Assembly (NCBI GenBank): GCA_005883305.1 | Contig: VBAC01000001.1 | Span: 496,001 to 560,000, forward strand | Origin: Alphaproteobacteria bacterium | GTDB lineage: Bacteria > Pseudomonadota > Alphaproteobacteria > Sphingomonadales > Sphingomonadaceae | DNA: 64,000 nt | Reading direction: 5' to 3' | Shown: positions 54,404 through 62,769 of the stretch, piece after piece | Position numbering within the stretch: position 1 is the stretch's first letter | Layout: each line of letters starts with the position of its first letter | Made by a program: the position numbers and the translations under genes | Notes under the pieces: generated by a model | The model's input: only the letters and a program-made list of their open reading frames with translations | The model's database searches: none | What the model was told of the DNA's origin: nothing

Positions 54404-56416
54404 CTAGCGCGACGCTGGCTGCTCCCTCAAGTGGCGCAGCCAGCGTTGCCGCGCCCATTCGCCGATGAGCGCGTCGGCGGCGCGCTTCTCGCCGCTTCCC
54501 GCGGCGAGCGCGGAATAGCGCACCCAGCGCCCGCTGCCGCTGGTCCAGACCGATTCCTCGAAGAGATTGAAGATCGTCCGGTTGCCGGCCGGGTCGACCC
54601 AGCCGATCGACCCGGGCCGGTCGAGCGAGCCCAGATACTGGAAGACGGGGACGGGGGAGCGGGCAGGTTGCGGCGCTCCGGCAGCGGTGAGGATGAGGCC
54701 GCGCATGTCGGCCAGCCCCATCACCTGCGGCATGGCCACGCCCGGCGCGCTGAGTATGAAGGGGATGCGCGTCTGTTGCTCATTGAGCATGTGGCCGTGG
54801 CCCAGGAAGCCGTCGTCGAACAGCGATTCCCCATGATCGGCGGTGACGATCAGCAAGGTGTTGTCGAGCACCCCCAGGCGCCGCAGCCGGGCGATCAGAG
54901 CGCCGATCAGCCGGTCGTTATAGGCGATCGCGTTCCAATAGGTGCGCTGGGTCCAGTCGCGGTTGCCGGCGCCGATCTCGCCGCGCGGAATCGGCGTGCC
55001 GGCGATCACCTGATCCATCAACGGCTCGGTATAAGGGAAATGGGCCGATTGCAGGTTGAAATAGAGGAAATGCGGACGGTGCCACGCCTCGGGCCGGCCG
55101 AGCCGGCGGTCGAACTCGCGAAGGAGGAGCTTGCCGTCGATGATGATCGATCCCTGCGCGGCGAAGCTGAACGCGCGCTCCTCGCGCAAGGTCGCGCCGT
55201 CGACGTAGGTCGAGGCGCGCCTGAGGCCGACGAGCTCCGCCGTGCCCCCGAAATTCTCGTCCTGCCCTGAGAAGACTCCCACCTCATAGCCATTGGCCTG
55301 GAAGTCGCGGATCAATGACTGGCGGTCGTCGACCGGCGCCAGCTCGCCTGTGAACAGGCTCTGCAGCGAGAAGGTGGTGAAGCCGACGTGGGAATAGGCC
55401 GCTTGCGCCCGGCTCCCGCTCGCCGCCAGTGCGTCGAGCGTCGGGGTGAGCGAGCGGCCGTCGATTCGCCGCCCGATCGCATCGGCGCGCGTGCTTTCCA
55501 GGACGATCAGGACGACGTTGCGCTTCGCGCCGGCGATGACCGGCGCCGACGCCGTCGCCGCGTTGCCCGAGAAAATGAGGTCGCCGCCGAAGCCGTCCTG
55601 GTCGATCCCGTCGCCGGGAATGTCGAGCGCGAACGGGTGGCGGGCGGAGTCGAAGGGCTGGCGGTCGAGCGGGTAGGAGAACCAGCTCCATCCGTCGCGG
55701 TCGAAATCGGTCAGCTGGTCGAAAAGGGTTGAAAGGCCGAGCACCGCATTGAAGCGCACCGCCCCCGCGCGCGCATCGTCGACCCGGTTCACCGCGAACA
55801 GCAGCAGGCCTGTCGCGGCCAGCGCGGCCACGGCCCGGGCGGCACCGATCCGGTAGCAATCGGGGATTGGCGGCGAATCGCGCCGCCATCGCCGCGAGAA
55901 GATCAGCGCTGCGGCATACAACAGCGCTCCGCCGGCCACCGCGATCAGGACCAAGCCGGATTCGCTCAGCGAATAGAGCAAGGCGTCGACCAGGCTGCCG
56001 CCGCCGAGATTGCGAACGATCTGGAAGCTCATCGCGTCGCTGAAGAAGGCCAGCGCCTGATATTTGCCGATCAACACCGCTATCGCGCCGCCGCCCATCA
56101 GAAAAGCATAATTGAGCACGAACAGCGGCGCCGAGCCGTTTCGTCCATGCAGGCGACGGAGCGCGCGGTAGAGCAGCCAGAAGACCAACGTCTGGCAGGC
56201 GAGGATCGCGGCGAGGAAGGCGGCGATCTCGAGCGGCGCGTCGAGCACCTGCGACTGGCCGAAGCCTCCGCCGAACAAGGCATATTTGCGCTCGGCGAGG
56301 AGAAGTTCGGCGATCAGCGTGACGAGGATCGTCGCGGGCAGGACCAGGCGCGCCGCCGCGGCCCAGGACGGGCGCAGCGACCAGCGCTTCGCGGGAAGGG
56401 CAAGCTCGGCCGACAT
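54404..56416 (-). CDS. Membrane-anchored sulfatase/phosphotransferase-fold protein
   Basis: A 670-residue protein with about five N-terminal membrane helices (residues 20-215) and a C-terminal periplasmic alkaline-phosphatase-like domain. That domain shows NVVLIVLESTRADAIG, the nucleophile region VGFTTFSLQSLFTG, and the metal site LLIVTADHGESLFDDGFLGH, GHGHMLNEQQTRIPFIL. This layout is shared by LtaS-like glycerophosphotransferases, phosphoethanolamine transferases and inner-membrane sulfatases, so the actual group transferred is open. It is a single gene, with the small membrane protein converging on it. Confidence 0.85.
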   Translation of the reverse strand: MSAELALPAKRWSLRPSWAAAARLVLPATILVTLIAELLLAERKYALFGGGFGQSQVLDAPLEIAAFLAAILACQTLVFWLLYRALRRLHGRNGSAPLFVLNYAFLMGGGAIAVLIGKYQALAFFSDAMSFQIVRNLGGGSLVDALLYSLSESGLVLIAVAGGALLYAAALIFSRRWRRDSPPIPDCYRIGAARAVAALAATGLLLFAVNRVDDARAGAVRFNAVLGLSTLFDQLTDFDRDGWSWFSYPLDRQPFDSARHPFALDIPGDGIDQDGFGGDLIFSGNAATASAPVIAGAKRNVVLIVLESTRADAIGRRIDGRSLTPTLDALAASGSRAQAAYSHVGFTTFSLQSLFTGELAPVDDRQSLIRDFQANGYEVGVFSGQDENFGGTAELVGLRRASTYVDGATLREERAFSFAAQGSIIIDGKLLLREFDRRLGRPEAWHRPHFLYFNLQSAHFPYTEPLMDQVIAGTPIPRGEIGAGNRDWTQRTYWNAIAYNDRLIGALIARLRRLGVLDNTLLIVTADHGESLFDDGFLGHGHMLNEQQTRIPFILSAPGVAMPQVMGLADMRGLILTAAGAPQPARSPVPVFQYLGSLDRPGSIGWVDPAGNRTIFNLFEESVWTSGSGRWVRYSALAAGSGEKRAADALIGEWARQRWLRHLREQPASR

Positions 56417-56458
56417 CGGGCCGTCCTATACGCGCGGAGCCTTAAGATGCGGTTGGCG

Positions 56459-58366
56459 TCACTTGTCGCCTCGCCGCGGGGCGAAGGAGCTGCGCCCCAC
56501 CTCGCTGACGCGGCCGCCCCGCGCCGTGCCTTCGACCAGCTCATAGCCGAGCAGGGCGAAGATGCGGTCGCCGATGAAGATCGGCCGCGCATTGCCGTAC
56601 CAGTCGGCGCAGGAGGCCTGGCAGCCATCGTCGGCATTGCTGCCCGCGACGGTGCTGCCGTTGAGCGCTCCGGCTTCGGAGAGCTTCCCGCCCCGCCGGT
56701 TCAGGAAGAGGATGCCGGCGGAATTGCCCTGCGGCTGTCCGCGCCGATCGAGGAAGCGTGCCACCGGCAGGCCGAGCAGGCCGGATCCGTCGCGGGAATC
56801 CGGATCGGGCCGGAAGAAGAAGGCATGGCTTCGAGTCTCCCCCTCGCGAGCGTTGGGCAGAAGGAAGGTGTCGGCGATTCGCGGCGTGCCGGCGAGGTCG
56901 ATCGCGCTGAAGCCCAGCGCCCCCCGGCCGCTGCCGATCGCGATGGCATCGGCGCCAATCGCGTCGAGCCGGTCGACCCCGTGCGGAAGCCCAAGCCGGG
57001 TGACTCCATAGTCCGCAAGCGAGACGACCGAGACGGCGCCGGTGATGTCGCCGCTCGCCGTGCCGTAGAGCAGGTGATCGCCGACGAATCGGTTCTGGAA
57101 GGACCAAGTGCTTCCTTCCGGCTTGGGCAGGCGGTGATAGGCGCCCCGAGGCGCCTCGCGCGCGCCGCTTCCGAAGGTCGCCATCGGGATGGTCAGCAGG
57201 GCCACGTCGCCGCTCGTCACCTCCGGGCTCCACATCGCGTCACCATCCCCCTCGGCGCGGACGACGACGTGAAGCGCGCTTCGCGCCGCGTCGGGATAGA
57301 AGGAGAATTGGTCGACCGGCATGCCGCGCGCCTGAAGCGCCGAGGGGCGTGCACCGTCGAACGGGATCCGGTAGACAAAGGCGGTCGATCCGCCATGCTC
57401 CTTCCAGGCGTTGCCGATCCACAGATAGATGGCGTTGCCCGAGACGAAGAAGGTCCGCGCGTAGCCGCCGAGGACCACGGTCGAGCCGCAATCGAGCGTG
57501 GCGGCGGAAAGGTCGCAGCTGGTCACCGTGTGGAGGGTGGTGATCATCGCGCGGCGGGGGTCGCGCAAGGCGTTCGGCACGTAGAAGCTGGTGGCCCCGG
57601 CAGTGCGCCGCCAGGCTCCGCCGCCTTGGGGATTCGGCTGCCATTGGCGGATGGCCGGGAGGTTGCCGAGCACGTCGTCGAAGCCGCGCGCGAGCGGCGA
57701 ATAGAGGATCAGGCGGTTGCCGATCAGCCGGCTCGCATAGTTGCGCGAGGAATAATAATCGTTGGAGCGGAGCTGGTAGCTGTCCTCGAACGCCAGGCTG
57801 CCGTCGGCGCCGAGCCGGAAACGGTTCACCTGCGTGCCGGCACGGTGGTAGGAATAGCCTATCACGACGACCCGATCCCCGGCGATCAGCATCTCGTCAT
57901 ACCAATCGCCCTGAGCGTTCACGCCCGGCGGAAAGGCGTCGATCGCTGCGACCGGCCGAATCGTTCCGCCGGCCAGGCTGACGGTGAAGAGGCGGCCGCG
58001 GCGGAGCACCACGAGAATGTCCCCGCGCGCCTTGACGATGTCCCCCTCATCGACCCCGATCACCTGGTTGTTGGTGATGCTGAGCGCGGCGGGCGCGGCC
58101 GCGGCGCCCGGAGGCGGCGGAGGCGGAGGCGGCGGGGGAGGGGGCGGCGCCGGAGGCGGCGGGTAAGGCTGGCCGTAGGCCTCCATGTTCTCGCGCCTTT
58201 CCTCGGCGACCACCGCGCGCAGGAAATCGCGCAGGGCGCGGTCGCTGGAGAAGGGGGTGAGCGTCGGCGCCTCGGGGCCGCCCTGCGCGATTGCGGGGGC
58301 CGGAGACCCTGAAATCATGACGGCGGCGGCCAGCGCCGCAAACCAGAGCCTCGATCTAAAGCGCAT
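56459..58366 (-). CDS. Secreted beta-propeller domain protein
   Basis: A 635-residue exported protein. The signal peptide MRFRSRLWFAALAAAVMISG runs to a site near AIA-Q; a run of about 20 prolines follows at about 67-86, then the propeller domain begins with ITNNQVIGVDEGDIVKARGD, the signature of the bacterial Beta_propel family. Later blades include YASRLIGNRLILYSPLARG, RNRFVGDHLLYGTASGDITG and a Cys-containing DGCQASCADW near the end. Members often lie at the cell surface; the ligand is unknown. It is a single-gene unit. Confidence 0.88.
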   Translation of the reverse strand: MRFRSRLWFAALAAAVMISGSPAPAIAQGGPEAPTLTPFSSDRALRDFLRAVVAEERRENMEAYGQPYPPPPAPPPPPPPPPPPPPGAAAAPAALSITNNQVIGVDEGDIVKARGDILVVLRRGRLFTVSLAGGTIRPVAAIDAFPPGVNAQGDWYDEMLIAGDRVVVIGYSYHRAGTQVNRFRLGADGSLAFEDSYQLRSNDYYSSRNYASRLIGNRLILYSPLARGFDDVLGNLPAIRQWQPNPQGGGAWRRTAGATSFYVPNALRDPRRAMITTLHTVTSCDLSAATLDCGSTVVLGGYARTFFVSGNAIYLWIGNAWKEHGGSTAFVYRIPFDGARPSALQARGMPVDQFSFYPDAARSALHVVVRAEGDGDAMWSPEVTSGDVALLTIPMATFGSGAREAPRGAYHRLPKPEGSTWSFQNRFVGDHLLYGTASGDITGAVSVVSLADYGVTRLGLPHGVDRLDAIGADAIAIGSGRGALGFSAIDLAGTPRIADTFLLPNAREGETRSHAFFFRPDPDSRDGSGLLGLPVARFLDRRGQPQGNSAGILFLNRRGGKLSEAGALNGSTVAGSNADDGCQASCADWYGNARPIFIGDRIFALLGYELVEGTARGGRVSEVGRSSFAPRRGDK

Positions 58367-58475
58367 CGCCGATCCCCCCGTATCGTTTCGGTTTTATGCG
58401 AGCTTAAGCGAGCTTTCCGGGCGGCGCCAGCCGCAAGAAAACCGGCCGTTAACCATCTCCTGCCATGCTGGCTCG

Positions 58476-58814
58476 ATGCAGCCCGATCAACCCGCGCAGT
58501 CAAGCCATCACATCGAGGTGCACCGCATCCTGACGGCGCACGCGGCCGCCGACCGCCTGCTGATCGCGCCCGGCGTGGATGGCGAGATCGGTCGCGCGCA
58601 GTGCCATTTCGCGAGGCTCGGCGACGACCATGCATTGGGTCTGCTCGCCGAAATCAACATCGCTTTGTTCCGCCTGCGTCACGCGATGCGCGGCGGCGAC
58701 ATGACGGAAGCGGCCGCTCAGCGCGCGACGCTCGACGATCTCGCCCGCGTGTGGCGCCGGCACATGCCCTTGTTCCAGGTCGCCGAGATATTCCCTGCAG
58801 AAGGTCGCGCCTGA
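58476..58814 (+). CDS. Hypothetical 112-residue protein
   Basis: A mostly helical cytoplasmic protein, MQPDQPAQSSHHIEVHRILT..., with no membrane segment and no motif I recognise. The pattern of Leu/Ala every three to four residues in the middle suggests a small helical bundle. The ATG at 58476 has no clear ribosome-binding site. It lies 40 bases before the sirtuin gene on the same strand and may be co-transcribed. Confidence 0.55.
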   Translation: MQPDQPAQSSHHIEVHRILTAHAAADRLLIAPGVDGEIGRAQCHFARLGDDHALGLLAEINIALFRLRHAMRGGDMTEAAAQRATLDDLARVWRRHMPLFQVAEIFPAEGRA

Positions 58815-58853
58815 CGCTTCTCCAGACAGCGCTGTTGCGGCTAAGAAAGCGCG

Positions 58854-59564
58854 ATGCGCGAGATTCACAACATCGTGATCCTGACCGGCGCGGGCATTTC
58901 CGCCGAGAGCGGGCTGGCGACCTTTCGCGGGCCCGACGGGCTGTGGGAGGGGCACCGGGTCGAGGACGTGGCGACCCCGGAGGCGTTCGCGCGCGATCCC
59001 GTGCTGGTCCACCGCTTCTACGACGCGCGGCGCGAAAATCTCGCCCGCGTCGCGCCTAATGCGGCGCACGAGGCGCTGGCGCGGCTCGACGCCTCATGGC
59101 CGGGCGAGCTGCTGATCGTCACCCAGAATGTCGACGACCTGCACGAACGGGCGGGAGCGAAAAGGCTGCTCCACATGCACGGCGAGCTCAAGTCCGCCTG
59201 GTGCCGCGCCTGCGACGCGCGGATGGCCTGGGAGGGCGGCATGGGCGGTCACGCGCTGTGCCCCGAATGCGGAGTTCCCGGGCAAATGCGGCCCGACATC
59301 GTCTGGTTCGGCGAGATGCCCTACGAGATGGAGCGGATCGACCGCGCTCTCATGGACGCGGACCTGTTCGTCTCGATCGGCACCTCCGGCAACGTCTATC
59401 CCGCCGCCGGCTTCGTCCAGACCGCGCGCTATGTCGGTGCCCGCACGCTGGAGATGAACCTGGAGCCGAGCCTCGGCTCCTATCTGTTCGACGAGAGCCG
59501 GATCGGGAAGGCGGGGGAGCTGGTGCCGGCCTGGGTCGAGGAGGTGCTGGATGATCGAGGGTAG
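58854..59564 (+). CDS. cobB: NAD-dependent protein deacylase (sirtuin)
   Basis: A 236-residue sirtuin. NAD-binding GAGISAESGLATFRGPDGLWEG, catalytic histidine in LLHMHGELKSAWC, zinc cysteines CRAC and CPEC, and SIGTSGNVYPAAGFV are present. The FYDARRE segment supplies the Tyr and Arg typical of class III sirtuins that remove succinyl/malonyl groups, so it may be a desuccinylase. The 3' end overlaps the GFA gene by 14 bases. Confidence 0.95.
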   Translation: MREIHNIVILTGAGISAESGLATFRGPDGLWEGHRVEDVATPEAFARDPVLVHRFYDARRENLARVAPNAAHEALARLDASWPGELLIVTQNVDDLHERAGAKRLLHMHGELKSAWCRACDARMAWEGGMGGHALCPECGVPGQMRPDIVWFGEMPYEMERIDRALMDADLFVSIGTSGNVYPAAGFVQTARYVGARTLEMNLEPSLGSYLFDESRIGKAGELVPAWVEEVLDDRG

Positions 59565-59892
59565 CTGCCATTGCGGCGCGATTCGAATCACCCTGCCGGA
59601 GCCGCCAGCAGACCTCGGCAGCTGCAATTGCTCCTTGTGCCGCCGCCTCGGCGGGCTCTGGGGCTATTACCGGCCGGACCAGGTGGGCGTCGCCGATCCC
59701 GAGGGGCGGCTCGCCGGCTACGTCCAGGGCGACGAGACCCTGACCACCTGGCATTGCGGGATATGCGGCTGCACCAGCCACTGGTCGCCGCGCGATCCCG
59801 CTTACGAGCGGATGGGGGTCAATTTGCGCCTGTTCGATCCGGCCGTGTGGGAATCGCTGCCGCATAGGATGATCGACGGCGCGAGCTGGTAA
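59551..59892 (+). CDS. GFA family zinc-binding protein
   Basis: A 113-residue protein of the glutathione-dependent formaldehyde-activating (GFA/Mss4-like) fold. Zinc ligands appear as GSCHCGAIRI, SCNCSLCRR and the C-terminal HCGICGC. Only a few family members have a proven formaldehyde role, so the function is open. It is translationally coupled to cobB. Confidence 0.85.
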   Translation: MIEGSCHCGAIRITLPEPPADLGSCNCSLCRRLGGLWGYYRPDQVGVADPEGRLAGYVQGDETLTTWHCGICGCTSHWSPRDPAYERMGVNLRLFDPAVWESLPHRMIDGASW

Positions 59893-59920
59893 GGGGTCAG
59901 TCCCCAGCTTCGCACTTGGC

Positions 59921-59952
59921 CGTCATTCCCGCGAAAGCGGGAATCCCGCTTC
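59921..59952 (+). repeat. Left inverted repeat of the GIY-YIG cassette
   Basis: Begins CGTCATTCCCGCGAAAGCGG and continues GAATCCCGCTTC. It matches the reverse complement of 60257-60288 with a single mismatch, and itself contains a short internal palindrome CCCGC...GCGGG. Confidence 0.88.
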
Positions 59953-59957
59953 CTTTC

Positions 59958-60251
59958 TCACAGGCCGATGAGCTGATCGTACCGGTCAATCCAATCTGGA
60001 TTGTCCTTCTCGATCAGTTCGATCTTCCAGGCGCGAAGCCATTTCTTGATCGCCTTCTCGCGCGCAATCGCTTCGTCAATTCTCGGATAATGCTCGGCGT
60101 GAACGAGGCGGATCGCACCGTATTTCGCGGCGAACTTCGATCCCTTTCCCATCCGGTGCTGGTAGGTCCGTCGCGCCAGATCCGCCGTGACGCCGGTATA
60201 GATCGTGCCGCGATAGCGGCTGGCCAGCAGATAGACCCAGCCGCCTCGCAT
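59958..60251 (-). CDS. GIY-YIG nuclease family protein in a repeat-bounded cassette
   Basis: A 97-residue single-domain protein. The GIY-YIG core appears as GWVYLLASRYRGTIYTGVTADL, with Arg in LARRTYQHR and the conserved Glu in EAIAREKAIKKWLRAWK. This is the small YhbQ-like branch found widely in Proteobacteria with unknown role. The gene fills the space between two near-identical 32-bp inverted repeats, leaving only about five bases on each side, so gene and repeats look like one unit. Confidence 0.88.
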   Translation of the reverse strand: MRGGWVYLLASRYRGTIYTGVTADLARRTYQHRMGKGSKFAAKYGAIRLVHAEHYPRIDEAIAREKAIKKWLRAWKIELIEKDNPDWIDRYDQLIGL

Positions 60252-60256
60252 TTTCA

Positions 60257-60288
60257 GAAGCGGGATTCCCGCTTACGCGGGAATGACG
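60257..60288 (-). repeat. Right inverted repeat of the GIY-YIG cassette
   Basis: Plus-strand GAAGCGGGATTCCCGCTTAC then GCGGGAATGACG; reverse complement of the left copy except for one base in the loop. Confidence 0.88.
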
Positions 60289-60309
60289 AAAAAGTGAGCA
60301 TCACGCTCC

Positions 60310-61203
60310 TCACTCCACCCAGTCCAGCCCGATCTCGCGGTAGAGCCCCCGATCCTCCTCCCATTTCGGGTTCACCTTCACGTGGAGGAACAGGTGGACC
60401 TTGCGGCCGAACGCCTCGGTCAGCTCCTTGCGTGCGGCCTCGCCGATCTGCTTGATCCGGGCGCCGCCCTTGCCGAGCACGATCGCCTTTTGCGTGTCCC
60501 GCCCGACGAGGATCTGCTGGTGGATGACGATCGAGCCGTCCTTGCGCTCCTCATATTTCTCGGTCTCGACCGCGCTCGCATAAGGGAGCTCCGCGTGGAG
60601 CTGGTGGTAGAGCTGCTCGCGGGTGACCTCGGCGGCCATCATCCGATCGGTGGCGTCGGAGACCTGGTCCTCTGGAAAATGCCACGGTCCTTCCGGCACG
60701 CGCGCGGCGAGCGCCGCCTTCAGCTCCTCGACCCCGTCGCCGGTCGAAGCCGAGATCATGTAGATCTGCTCGAACCGTGCGCGCCCGTCGAAGTCGGCGA
60801 TGAGGGTCAGCAAGGCCTCCTTCTTCACCAGGTCGACCTTGTTGAGGATCAGCAGCTTCGGCTCCGGCCGGTCCTTCAGCCGGTCGACCATGTCGGTGAC
60901 GCCGCGTTTCAGGCCGGTGCTGGCATCGACGACCAAAGCGATCAGGTCCACATCCTGCGCGCTGCCCCACGCGGCGGCGACCATTGCCCGGTCGAGCCGG
61001 CGCTTGGGCTCGAAAATTCCGGGCGTGTCGGTGAGCAATATCTGGCTTTCGCCGGCCATGGCGATGCCCATGAGGCGGGTGCGCGTGGTCTGCGCCTTGG
61101 GCGAGACGATGGCCACCTTCTGGCCGACCAGCGCGTTGACCAGGGTCGACTTGCCGGCATTGGGCGCGCCGACCACCGCGACCGTACCGAAGCGAGCGCT
61201 CAT
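60310..61203 (-). CDS. era: GTPase Era
   Basis: An essential ribosome-assembly GTPase of 297 residues. G1 GAPNAGKST, G3 DTPGIFEP, G4 NKVDLVKK and G5 ISASTGDG are present, followed by a KH domain with VGRDTQKAIVLGKGGARIKQ that binds the 3' end of 16S rRNA. It is the last gene of the lepB-rnc-era operon; its ATG overlaps the rnc stop. Confidence 0.97.
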   Translation of the reverse strand: MSARFGTVAVVGAPNAGKSTLVNALVGQKVAIVSPKAQTTRTRLMGIAMAGESQILLTDTPGIFEPKRRLDRAMVAAAWGSAQDVDLIALVVDASTGLKRGVTDMVDRLKDRPEPKLLILNKVDLVKKEALLTLIADFDGRARFEQIYMISASTGDGVEELKAALAARVPEGPWHFPEDQVSDATDRMMAAEVTREQLYHQLHAELPYASAVETEKYEERKDGSIVIHQQILVGRDTQKAIVLGKGGARIKQIGEAARKELTEAFGRKVHLFLHVKVNPKWEEDRGLYREIGLDWVE

Positions 61204-61859
61204 TTCAATTTCTCCAGCAAGGCTTGGGCCGCCTCGGTCTCGGCGTCCTGCTTCGACGCGCCTTCGGCCTCCGCTTCGCCCACTTTGTGGATCGACACGC
61301 GGACGACGAAGGTCGGGGCGTGCTGCGGCCCCGACCGGCGGACGACCTCGTAGACCGGGGGCCGGCGATCCTTCGCTGCGGCCCATTCCTGGAGCATCGA
61401 CTTGGGATGCTGCGGCGCGGCCTCGCGGCGGTCGACGCGGTCGCTCCAGGCGGAGCGGATGAATGCCCTGGCCGTCCCGAACCCGCCATCGAGCCAGAGC
61501 GCGCCGATCAGCGATTCGACCATGTCGCCGAGCACATTGTCGCTTTCGAAGGCGCCGTCGTCCCGCGCCTGCTTACCGAGGCGCATGTGGGCCGAAAGCC
61601 CGAGGTCGCGGGCGATCTCGGCGCAGGTCGCGCGGGCGACGAGGACGTTGAGGCGCTTGGAAAGCTGGCCCTCCGGCTCGTTCGGGAACGAAGCGTAGAG
61701 CCAGTCGGCGATGACCAGGCCAAGCACGCGGTCGCCGAGAAACTCGATCCGCTCGTAATTCTCCTCGCCATGGCTCGAATGGGTGATGGCGCGCTCGAAC
61801 AAGGCGATGTCGGACGGCTTGTGGCCGGTATGCTTCTCGATCCAGGCGGCAAGCTTCAT
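61200..61859 (-). CDS. rnc: Ribonuclease III
   Basis: A double-strand-specific endoribonuclease of 219 residues. The catalytic signature ERIEFLGDRVLGLVIADWL and the second metal site DMVESLIGALWLDGG are in the N-terminal domain; the dsRNA-binding domain from about residue 150 has PKSMLQEWAAAKDRRPPVYE and the ASKQDAETEAA helix. The ATG at 61859 overlaps the lepB stop (TGATG). Confidence 0.97.
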   Translation of the reverse strand: MKLAAWIEKHTGHKPSDIALFERAITHSSHGEENYERIEFLGDRVLGLVIADWLYASFPNEPEGQLSKRLNVLVARATCAEIARDLGLSAHMRLGKQARDDGAFESDNVLGDMVESLIGALWLDGGFGTARAFIRSAWSDRVDRREAAPQHPKSMLQEWAAAKDRRPPVYEVVRRSGPQHAPTFVVRVSIHKVGEAEAEGASKQDAETEAAQALLEKLK

Positions 61860-62689
61860 CAGCCCGTCCCCCCGATCCGGCTCCACCGCGCGGCGGTGAA
61901 CCAGGTCCAGGGCTTCACCCAGCTCGACGAGCCGTCGGTCGACCAGATGGTGACGAGGACCCGGCCGACGATATGGTCGACGGGCAGCATCCCAACGCCC
62001 CGCTGCGGGAGGAAGCGGCTGTCGAGGCTGTCGTCGCGATTATCGCCCATTACGAACACATGGCCCACGGGGACGGTGACCGGGCCGAAATTGTCGCCCT
62101 CTCCGTTCACCACCTGGTCCAGCACCTCGTAGCTTCGCCCGCCCGGTAGCGTTTCGCGGAAGCGCGTATAGAGGCAGTCCGTGCCGCCGCCATCGTGCGG
62201 AGCGAGCCGCGCGGCGCCGGGCACGATTCCGCGACACTCGCTGTTGGGGCTTACGGCAAGGGCGAAGTCCGCGATCCGCTCGCGCGGCAGCGCCTGACCG
62301 TTCAGAACGACGATCCCCTGGCGAAGCTCGATCGTGTCGCCGGGAAGGCCGATCACGCGCTTGACCAGGTCCTCGTCGCGATTGCCGGGGTAGCGGAACA
62401 CGACGACGTCGCCGCGCTCGGGAACGTCGCCCAGGATTCGGCCGTGGAAGTTCAGGAGTCCGAAGGGGAAGGAATAGCGCGAATAGCCGTAGCTCCACTT
62501 GGAGACGAACAGATAGTCGCCGACCAGCAGGCGCGGCAGCATCGAGGAAGAGGGGATGCTGAACGGCGCCACGACGAGGGTTCTGAGCACCAGAGCGCCG
62601 AGGAACAGGAGCAACACGAAGCGCGCCAGGCTGGCCCAGCTTTCGGGTTTACGCTCGTGGGTTGCAAAAGGGGCGGCGTCGGTCTCCAT
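61859..62689 (-). CDS. lepB: Signal peptidase I
   Basis: A 276-residue membrane-anchored protease that removes signal peptides. One N-terminal membrane helix is followed by the catalytic serine in FSIPSSSMLPRLLVGDYLFV, the lysine in DEDLVKRVIGLPGD, and the GDNRDDSLDSR box. A Cys-containing loop (NSECRG...GTDCLY) may form a disulfide in the periplasm. It heads the lepB-rnc-era unit and is divergent from pgi. Confidence 0.96.
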   Translation of the reverse strand: METDAAPFATHERKPESWASLARFVLLLFLGALVLRTLVVAPFSIPSSSMLPRLLVGDYLFVSKWSYGYSRYSFPFGLLNFHGRILGDVPERGDVVVFRYPGNRDEDLVKRVIGLPGDTIELRQGIVVLNGQALPRERIADFALAVSPNSECRGIVPGAARLAPHDGGGTDCLYTRFRETLPGGRSYEVLDQVVNGEGDNFGPVTVPVGHVFVMGDNRDDSLDSRFLPQRGVGMLPVDHIVGRVLVTIWSTDGSSSWVKPWTWFTAARWSRIGGTG

Positions 62690-62769
62690 CGCGCGCGCTT
62701 TCGCTTGGGGGCCGGGCCGGGTCAAGCCGCGCTGGGCTTTCGCCGCGCTCCGCCTTAATAGCACGGCCA

